Origin: Tupaia tana
Lineage: Eukaryota > Chordata > Mammalia > Scandentia > Tupaiidae
Direction of reading: 5' to 3'
Assembly (NCBI GenBank): GCA_026018925.1
Contig: JAKSZU010000012.1
Coordinates: 47,544,858 to 47,608,857, forward strand
Length of the DNA stretch: 64,000 nucleotides
Positions 45,200 through 56,011 of the stretch are shown here, piece after piece. The notes below the pieces were generated by a model that was not told where the DNA came from, made no database searches, and saw only the letters and a program-made list of their open reading frames with translations. Positions within the stretch are counted from its first letter, which is position 1. Every line of letters starts with the position of its first letter. The position numbers were made by a program, and so were the translations under genes.

Positions 45200-48100
45200 A
45201 TTATCTAAGGGGAAGAAAAACCTCTAGATTAGAAACTACAAAATATTGTTTAACCTAATTAAAGATGGCCTAAATAAATGAAAAGTATTCTATATTTATG
45301 CATAGGAAAACTTAAAATTTATAAGATGTTTATACTACCCAAAGCAACTTACAGATTCAATGCAGTCCCTATCAAAATTTCAACAGCCTTTTTTTCAGGA
45401 ATGGAAAAACTGATCCTTAAATTTACATGGAATTTCAAAGGGTCCTAAATAGTTAAGAAAATCTTGGAAAAAACTTTAGATGATTACAATTACTATCTTT
45501 AAAACTTATTTTAAAGCTACAGTAATTAAAATCATAGGGTACTGACATAAGAGAATATGTATAGAATAGAGAGCCCCCTAACAGACCTTCATATAGTATG
45601 GTTAATTGACTTCCAATAAGAGTGTTAAGATCATTCAATGAAGAAAGAAGAATCTTCTCAACAAATGGTGCTGGGAACTGGGTATCAACATACAAAAGAA
45701 TAACGAACTAAAAATTGATCAAAAATTAAACCTAAGAACTAAAACTATAAAATTTATGTAAGAAAAATTGGGGGAATCTTTATATTGGATTTGGCAATGA
45801 TTTCATAGATATGACACCGAAAACACAAACAACAAAAAAAAAAACCAAATAGATAAATCAGAGTTCATTAAAAAGAACTTTTGTTAAAAAAAAAATAAAC
45901 TTTTGTGCATCAAGGGGTAGTGTCAAGAAAGTGAAAAGACAGCCTACAGAATAAGAAAAATATTTGAAAATCCTATATTGAATAATTATGAAAATCCAGA
46001 ATGTGTAAAGAACTCTACAATTCAATGACGATAAAAAACAAATAGCCTAATTGAAAAATGAGTAAAGTGTGACAAAATTGTCTAAAAAGAGATCTATAAA
46101 TATGTGGTCAATTGATTTTCAAAACTCGTGCCAAGAAGATGGGGGAAAATGTTTTCAACAAGTGGTGTTAGAACAACTGAATACTTCCATGAGGAGAGTG
46201 GTGAGCACTAACTTCTAACCTTACTTCATCACTGTATACAAAAGTTAGTTCAAAATACATCATAAGCATAAACATAAATGTAAAAACTATAAAATTTCTA
46301 TGAGAAAATTAGAAGAAAATTTTCACGTTCTTGGTATAGGGAAGGATTTGTTCAACAGAACAAAAGAAAAAGGATTAGATATAAAAGAAAAACAATAATA
46401 AATTGAACCTTACAAATTTTTTAAAAGAAACTATTAAGGAAATGAAAAGGCAGGTCACACTCTGAGAAAAATATTAGTAATACATATATCTGAAAAAGAA
46501 AGATTAAAGAGTCAAGATAATTCAATAAAACTCAGTTGAAGATTTAAACACATTTCAAAATAAGATATACAAATGAGCAATAAACATATAGTGAAAGTCT
46601 TATCATCATTAATCAATGGGGAAATGCAAAATAAAACTATGATAAGACACCACTGCATAGCCACAAGAATGGATAAATTATTAATGCAACTCACAATTTT
46701 AAGGGTTAGTAATTATATGGGAGCAATATAACTTTCGATATTGCTGATGAGAATGAAAGATGGTCATCCACTTTGAAGAACTATTTGGAATATTTCTTAT
46801 AAAGTTAAATGTCTATTTACCATATGATCTAGCAGTCAAATGCTAGATATTCACATGCTAAGAGAATTGGAAACGTAGGTCTACATAAATACGTGACCAC
46901 AAATGTTCATAATAACTTACTGAAAATAGTACAGAACTTTAAACAATCCAAATACCCATCAAGAAGAAACCGGGGCCAGCAGTTAGCGTAATGGCTATGT
47001 CGCTGGACTCCCACGTAGTCGACTGTGGTGTGAGTCCCGGACATTTTTTAGACATTTTTTTTGTTCAGCATCTGAGCATACTGCTCTGCTCACTAGTAGA
47101 CCAGAAGCTACTTAAGAATGTCCTACAAGGAATCCATTGTCATAACAGCATTAAACGCACCTCATTGGATGTTGTCCAGCACTTGCTCCCAAAAGATGCA
47201 AGAGTCACAGAGATGCTGAGCTCCATTATGCTGATGATCAGTAAGACTGACAAAATTCCCTGCATACAATAAGGAGAAATAAATTACATTTGGAATAAAA
47301 ACTGTATCACTTAAGCTATAAACCAAAAGTCTCTTACACTCTATGACCAATTATAAGAAACTCATATTTTAGATGGTTCTGTAGCCATCAGAATTGTACC
47401 ATTTTCGTCTTGTCATTTTGATAAGGCAGGGGTGACAAACTTCCATGTCTATAGGAACCAGGAAACTACTTTGGGTAATACAGGGTGAGAGACAGTAGAA
47501 AGCAATAGTATTTGTAGAGGTCATTCATTACTCAATTCCAGCCTACTGTTGCTATGTGGAAATTTGGGCACCATGTCTGGTTTAGTCAGTTTGCTCCTTT
47601 GTTATTTCTGTAAAGCTGAATACAGATTTTTCTTTCTTTTTTTTTTTGGAGAGGTTTTTGCTGTAGGGCATATGCACTCGCCAGAGAGACAGAGAGAGAC
47701 AGAGAGACAGAAAGTGAGAAATCACTCCCCAGGGGGGATGGCCACACCACAATCCCTTCTCCTCCATTCTCCTCTTGGGATCTTGGGCTCGCACGCACAC
47801 GTGCCCAGCGTGAGTTTAAACCACCAGGCCTGGGACTCGAACCACAGCCAACTACATGGAAGTCCAGCAACATAGCCATTACGCTAACTGCTGGTCCCAA
47901 TACAGATATTCTTGAGGTGAAATTCTCCATTTATTTATTCACCACAAGCTGAATATAGCCCCAGGTTGCCATTTGGCACACTGCGCATTAAGGTAATGTT
48001 TAGATTGAGAATCGGCATGGTACAGTATGGTATCCAAAAAAGCTTAAACTCTAGAGACAGAAGAGCTGTATGAAATTGGGTCCAAGGTCACACTTAACCT

Positions 48101-48303
48101 TGGACAAGTGATTTAGTCTCTCTGAATTTCAGTTTTCCTTCAGTTCATTCAAAAGCTTACATATCTACCATTTGTTGGTGAAACTTTATTGTGCAAAGAC
48201 CTTACTATTTGCAATTTATTTGCTACAGCTGTAGAACAAGGTAGACCTGGTTTTAGTTTTTGTGGAACTTACATCAAAGCAAGAAGGCAGACAGTAACAT
48301 ACA

Positions 48304-48343
<40 letters not shown>

Positions 48344-51300
48344 ACCTAATTAAAACATGGTAAGTGCTATAAAGAAGATTTGGGAGATATGTACTACTAT
48401 AATAAAGGCTCTAACCGGGTCTGGGAGTAGAGGTGTGACCAGGAAGAATTTTCTTTTTAAAAAAAATGATGTTTGAGCCAAAATTTTAGTAGGATGAGCT
48501 AGTTAAAAAAAGGGTAAGCACTGGTTTTGAGATCAGAAGTGGTCCTGGGGCAGTGGGATTCTGGGAAATGGTTGGAGTGTAAAGTGAGAAGGCTACAGTC
48601 CTAGAATAATTTTGGAAAGTAGGGAGTGTATGGTTTTGAAAATCTTTTTAGATTTTGGCTTTAATCCTATGTTTAGCAGGAAACCACCGAGTAATATGCT
48701 CAAATTTGCATTTTTAAATGATAACTCTGGCTGTAGTGTAAACAGTGGGTTGGTCTTGGGAATGTGAATCAGTCTAAGAGATGTGTAAAGCCCAGTGTTC
48801 TGATGTTTTCAGCTGATGATGTTTTGATTATAGAAAGGGATTCTAGAGTTGTGCAAATAAAGCCTAGAAACAAGATTGTCCATAATTCTGTACGCAGATA
48901 ACTCATCCTACAACACCCCTCTGTGGGAGGCAGGAAATAACCAAATTACATATAGTTGGAGATTTATTCATTTATTATTTTTTTTTTAAGTTTTTGTTTG
49001 TTTGCTTTTGTTTGTTTTTTGTTTTTTGTTTTTTTTTTTTGTCATAGGGCATGTGTGCTCACAGAGAGATCAAGAGAACAGAGAGAGGGAAAATAAATAA
49101 CCTCTAACCCCCGCCAGGGTGGATGGCCACACTACAATCCCATCTCCTCCATTCTCCTCTTGGGATTTGGAGCATGTATGAACATAGGCCTAGTGTGATT
49201 TTCAAGCCACTGAGTCCAGGACTCAAGCCATGCTCAGTCAGGTGGGAGTCCAGTGCTTTAACCACCATGCCACCTGATGACCCCTATCACCATGCCACCT
49301 GATGGCCCCTATCTGTACATTTAACCTTTTCAGAGTAAAATTTCTTCCTAATAGAAAGTAATTGGTTCTTGTCCATTAAAAAGATGGTCAGAATCATCAT
49401 GTTGTATTATACTCTTTTTTTTCTTTTAAAAAGAATTATTTATTTAATTCTATTTGTTATTATTATTTTTCAATTTGACCAGAGAGAAAGGGAAAAAAAG
49501 CAAGCAACCAGGTCTGGGGCTCGAGCCCTGGTCATCCATGTGGGAATCCAGTGCCCCTAATCACCATGCCACCTGCTGGCCCCATGTTGTACTATATTTT
49601 TGATCCAATAAGGACAGGATTTTACCCCTTATTTGTTTCCTGACTTTTCTTGTAATTTAATAGGAGTCTAATTCTCCAGTTTATCTCAGAAGACATGGCA
49701 GACTCTAGGCCCACTTCAATGGATAGAGGATTAAATAAGTATCTGGTAACTGATAGCTCTTTTCTCTTTGCTTCTTTATCATGAGAGACAATTTCCCACT
49801 ATTTCACTTCACTTCCGCTATAACAGGTTTAAATCTTAAAATACTAGGACCCAAGCGTTCAAGGTACACTTGGTAGAAATAGAATGAAACTCCAGGACTT
49901 GTCTATGGAATTAGAAAGAAAAGCTATTGGAATAATTGACATGTTTAAGAATAATGTCATTGATTTATTAGCAATTGATTACACCTACTTACACCTACCA
50001 TTTTATTTCTTGGTAAAAATATAGCTTATCTGCTTGATGAATAAAATTACTAAAATTAGATAAAATAATTTGTCCTAAAATTGTTAAAATACTTCACTTT
50101 ATTAAGTGGCTTAGCCACCTATTCTCACTATATTTTGTTTTTTTAGTGTTAATTGCACAAACTTTTTACATCATTTTGTTCCTCATTAATGCTGAAAAGG
50201 TAACATTTAATCTAATCTATGTCAATAACAGTGATAATTAAGACTATTGACTATTTACACCATGACAGGTACTTTTTTTTTTTAAGAATTATTATATTTA
50301 GCTTTATTTATTTATTTATTTTTTTAATTTGACCAGAGAGGGACAGAAAAAGAGAGAGAGAGAGAGAGAGAGAGAAGAGAAAGCCACCAGGTCTGGGACT
50401 CAAACCGTGGTTGGTTATGTGTTAGTCCAGAGCCCTTAGCCACCACACCACCTGCTAGCCCCCCTGTTTTAATAAATCCTCACGACAACTGAATGAGGTA
50501 GATATTTTGAATATCTTTATTCCCCATATGAAGAAAACTGAAGCTTAGCGAGGATACCATGTTAGGTCAAAATCAAGCTTATACACGACAAAGCCAATAT
50601 TCAGCTCTACCTAGACCATAAGGCTTCTGAATCATCCTAATCACCATCCCACAATATGCTGCTCAACTGTCAATTCCAATGCTGACACAAACTTCAGTTA
50701 CTAGAACAAAAGTCATTGCATCATGGACACAGTTAGATATGATTAGACAGACTCATGGTACAAAAAAAGACCACTTACAATGAAAAGTGCTCTACCCAAA
50801 ACACATAATCCATCGAAGGAAGGTATCTGGCAGTACGGGTGTTCATGTCTATAGCTGATAATTGTGAGAGTAATCCCAGCTATTGCAACCAAGGAACTGA
50901 TGACATTCATGAATATGACAGCTTGTCCCTGAAAAATAGTTGTTTTTTTTTTTTAAAAAAAATGAAAACCAAACCAAATAAAAATGCTTTGTAAAAATTC
51001 TTAGTGCATTTATCTCTCTAGATACCTATCTCAGGGATGAATTACTCTATCACGTCAGTATGATTGTAAGACAGTAAGTTAAATCCTGACCCATCTAAGT
51101 CAGAAGAAGATAAACCAAATTTTATAATGGGAAAGGATACCTTCATATTAATACTAAGGGACATATTTATTTTATTCCAGCACACCATCTTTCATGGTAT
51201 TAGAAAATACCTTGGCTTGGAAATGAAACATAATTTTGAGTCCTGGTGTCACTAGGACCTTCTACAAATTATCTTGATCTCTTGGAATCTCAATTTCTAC

Positions 51301-54300
51301 CTTGAAGAATGAAAATAATATCACCCAGCTTTAAAATAGTTTCCATTTTTTTTCATGTTTTTCGTATATATCTATTGTTTACCAAATAAGTAGCAGGCAT
51401 TGAATTAGGCACACAAAGATTACCAAGAGAGGTGACATCCTGTCATCATGTGACTCTGGTCATTTTCTAATAGGATTCAAACAATAATGAACAAACATAC
51501 TTTAAAAGGTAACACATTTGGACCAGAGTTTAAAGGTGTTCTTTCTTGATCTCAGTGTTCCAGAATGGAAGACATAAAACGTTCAAGCAGCCCCACCCAA
51601 TTCCTTCCATTCATTCTTTTCATTCACTCATTTCATTTCTCATGGGGAGGGTAAGTGTGTCTGAGTTCCTTCAAAGGAGAGGGAGCATCTTACTCACTTT
51701 TTCATACCCACTCCCAGCACTGATACTGCTCTTTTAAAGGAAAAACAAAAAAACTTCACATCTCAATTCAGCAGATATTTACTGCCTCTATTGACTGTGT
51801 CATGTTGGTTGTTGTGGGAAAATACCGTGATCCATTTACACAACCTGTCCTTGAAGGAGCAGTTTGTAGTATAGTGTGGCCAACCATTAATTATACTTAG
51901 GATTTAACATTTACCTCAAACCCATGTTTTTATTGCAAACAGACATTTTGGCAGAAAATGCACAGAGGCATACAAATACGCCATCTCTGCCAATCTTCAG
52001 TCCTTGGTTCTCTCAAGGCTCTCTTCAGGCTCCCATAAGACATTTAACCAACTGACATTTCAAGATGTGCAATCCCTCATGAGAACTGTGCCTTACAAAG
52101 AACATGCCTAGCCTTAGTCTCATCTAATCCTCATTAGAGTGTCTAAATGTAGGCAGAACACTTGGTTTTATCCGTTTTACAGATGAATGCGGTTCAAGGA
52201 TTAAGTGATCATGAGCAATTTCATTGTTGGTGGAAGAGGGGGTGGAAAGTCAGGTTTCTAATGCCCAGTTCTGTGTTTCTGTCCCGATGCCATCCTGCCT
52301 GCTGCCACTTGCATAGTTCTCAGTGTGTTAGGGGTAGGTCCACCTTAATCTTAGGATAAATGTCCCAGCTCTGAAAATAAGTCAATACCCAGAGATCAGC
52401 ATTTGAGATGATCCGCATTGCGTTAATTTATTTCCACAGTTATAAATAGGGACATTCATCCCACCAGCATTTCTTTAAAGTTTGTAACTATCCCTAGAGA
52501 AAATTGGCAAAAGATCATAAGAACAGAGTCGAATTGACTTTGAGAGAAGTTCCACATTTCCAGGACCTTAAATAAGATCAGAGTGGTTAGAAGAGAGTAT
52601 GAGCATTTCGAAGTATCGTCATGCCTTTTTTTTTCTTTCCCTTTTATTATTTTTTTTTTTTTTTGGTAGAGGTTTTTGCTATAAGGCATGTGCACTCCCC
52701 AGAAAGAGAGAGAGGCAGAAAGTGAGAAATCACTCCCCAGTGGGGATGGCCACACCGCAATCCTTTCTCCTCCATTCTCCTCTTGGGATCCTGGGCATGA
52801 GTTTAAGCCACCAGGTCCGGGATTCGAACCGTAGTTGACTACATGGGAGTCCAGCGACATAGCCATTACACTAACTGCTGGTCCCTCGTCATGCCTTTTA
52901 TAAGTAAGATCTTATAAAACCCTCAAAATAACCCGTTTTCGTGGGTTCATTTCCCTTCAAGCCTTGATTCAACCCTGAAATCATCCAGCATCAATGCCCA
53001 CACTTTCCTCTAGACCTTCAGAAGGCTCCAAAGAAAAGCCTCTGTTGGTAGTGGAGATGAGGTTGGGGTTGGAAGGCAAGGATTTCTGGAATCCAGGAAT
53101 TGGTTTTGGGTAGTAAGGTCTCTCCCCATTACTGATACTAACATTTTGAGTCAGATACATTTTGTTGTGGAAGGATGTCCAGTGTCAGAAGAATCCCTGG
53201 CTTCTACCCATTAGACGCCCACAGCATTGTGGACAGAAGTCTGACTGCTTTTTCCTATTTTTCCAAAATCCTTTCAGGGAGCTTAGAGGGAGTCATACCC
53301 ACGATTGTTAACAGACCATTTTGACCCATTGGTAACAGGATTCTGCCTACATCCTGACCCTGGCGTAATACTGGAGTATCTTTGTGATGTATATTAAGCC
53401 TCTTTATTACTGTTAAAGCACATTCCTTTCTGATCTCAGCAACCTTCCTTTTTCAATCACTACCCTGAAAACCATAAAACCCACCTATAACCTACAAGCC
53501 CTCACTTCCAAATGTCCCACCTTTTGGGGCCAGACCAATGGAAAAACTTTTTACTAAATTACAAACTCCATCTCTCACTCTCAAAATTGAATAAAAGGAA
53601 CCCCCTGTTCACTCCAAGAGAAAGCCATGTTTTGCCTTCTCTCCAACCTAGGTCACTCCTTCTGCTTAGAAATAAACCGCATTATTATTTTTACAGAGTT
53701 GGTTACTTTCTGTCAACAGCATCCTCTACTCAATTGTGACAACCCATATTCCACAGGAGAATTCGTATTCCCCAATTAACGACTTTTATGTTATAGGGAT
53801 GTAGAATTATTTCTAATAAGCAACTCTTCCAGTTTGCTTGACCAGGGAAATGGGAACCAGTATAAATATGTAGGATTAATGGTGGCTAATGGTGGCATTG
53901 ACAAATTGGAATGATCCAGGCTGCAAATTTGATGTATAAAGATTTTCCCAAGAAATATCTTATGACTAAAGGCTATATACACAAATATGATACAAAGCAA
54001 ATAGAAGATGTTAAATTCCATGGAAGTCATGAAAGTGACTTACCAGACTTTTCATTGATTTCTTGTCTCTTCCTGTAACATACCCTGTAAGAATAAACTG
54101 TCAAAAAGACAAGAGACAAAAGTTAACAGGTGATGTGTCTTGACCACGTTATAATGCAATATCCTTTGGATTTGCAAACCGTCTATCCGTGAATTTTCCA
54201 GACCTGGTCTTTCTACCTGAGCAGTAGGGAGGAGGGAGCTGAACTTGCTCAGCACCAACCAGGGCCTTTCTGCCAGAGTCAGCTAAGAGAGGAAGGCCCC

Positions 54301-55970
54301 TTCTGAAGACTCAGAAAATAGAACCCAAATATTTGTACCAGCTGAGCTCCAAAGGGAAAGTGATGCCTGGGCTCTATGTCTGGAAGAGAGGAGGAGGAGC
54401 TATGTCTAATCTGATATGTACCCAGGAAGGATCCCTCTACAGGGTGGTAGGAAGTGAAGCCTACCGTAGTTATCTCAGCCCCTCCTTTTTTAGGCATGTA
54501 AGACTAGGGGCCTTCCTCTCTCAGCTGACCCTGGCAGAAAGCCCCTGGTTGGTGCTTAGCAAGTTCAACTCCCTCCTCCCTACTGCTCAGGTAGAAAGAC
54601 TAGGTGTGGAAATTTCACAGCTAGAGGGTTTACAAATCCAAAGGATATTGCATTGTAATGTGGTCAGAACACATCACCTGTTAACTTAAAAAAAAAATTA
54701 CTAGTGGGTTCCTCTTGATCTGGTGTAGAAGTTTGATGTCCTTAACAAGACCATAGGGCTGGCATAGCTGAGTTCCAGCCTACATCTGTGACCTCATTTT
54801 ATGCCACAACCATAGACTCATTGGTCTTGTTTGGTTGCTTTTTCTCACATCAAGCCTTTGGCTCAACTCTGTCTATGCCAGGGGATGCTTTCCTTCCTCC
54901 CAGCTCAGTGAGTACCTACGTGCAAAGCACTTCCTGACCTCCCAGACCAGTTTAGTTCTTCTTGAAACTCGCATGTGGCACCTAGAACCCCTCTCTCAGA
55001 GCACTTAGCACACGTATAATAACATCCATGGAGTTACGTTTTACCTTTTCATTTCTAGCTTCTCTGTTAGAAAATAAACTGCCTAATTCTAAAAAAGAAA
55101 ATTCCACTATTTTTCTCAAAGAGGATATTGTTTACCTGTACTCCCAGCACCCAAGATCCTACCAAAGATATAGCATGTCCTCAGTAAATATTTTTTCAGT
55201 GAAGAGTGGAGTTTTAAAAAGTAGCAGACCATAACTTCATTATAATTCAGAGTTACACTGCGAAAATCATGTTGTGAGATGGGGAAGTGGGGAGTTGGTC
55301 TCTTTGAGTTTCTACAGAGTGGCATGTATAGTCTGAAAATCATGTTCAGTTTTATATTATTTATATCGGGCAAGTAAAAACACTACGTCATTTTTGAAAT
55401 GCAAATGATAGAAGAGGTATAGAATATTTATATTTATCCCAAGGTAGTGTGGGCTTTTAATAGAGACAGTAGTTTCATTTTTTTTCTTGATTTCATCTAT
55501 TTGTTCTTTGGTTGATTCATTCATTCACTTATACATACTATGCCTCAAGCATGATTCTGGGTTCTGAGAATATAACAGCAACTAAATTAGACAATATGCT
55601 TGCCGTCCTGTGGGTGTATGTCCTTATACAGAAAGCTATTTAATTTACCCTTAAATGTTGTGGTACAAGATAAAGAACTGAGAATGTGTGGACTGGATGA
55701 AAATAGCATTGTATTAAGAATATCATTTGTCGGGACCAGCAGTTAGCGTATTGGCTATGTCGCTGGACTCCCACGTAGTCGACCGCGGTTCGCGTCCCGG
55801 ACCTGGTGGCTTAAAACTCACGCCAGGCGCATGTGTGTGCATGCCCAAGATCCCAAGAGGAGAACGGAGGAGAAGGGACTGTGGCGTGGCCATCCCCCCT
55901 GGGGGGTGATTTCTTGCTTTCTGTCTCTCTGTCTCTCTCTGTCTGTCTGGTAAGCACACGTGCCCTATAA

Positions 55971-56011
<41 letters not shown>

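Larger units (their letters stand above)
40600..46083 (+). mobile_element. Old LINE-1, 5' UTR to ORF2, heavily interrupted
   Basis: Lies in MS4A14 intron 4, antisense to the gene. L1M-like 5' region at 40640-40835; ORF1-like DNA at 41480-42340 (AAGATTTGAGCAGGCA, then TCTCATCAGAAACC); ORF2 from about 43440, including the reverse transcriptase FADDMI codons at 44680-44697 and the CAACAAATGGTGCTGGGA block near 45660. Frames are destroyed. At least five CYN-like SINEs and one SINE of another family are inserted. Confidence 0.9.
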
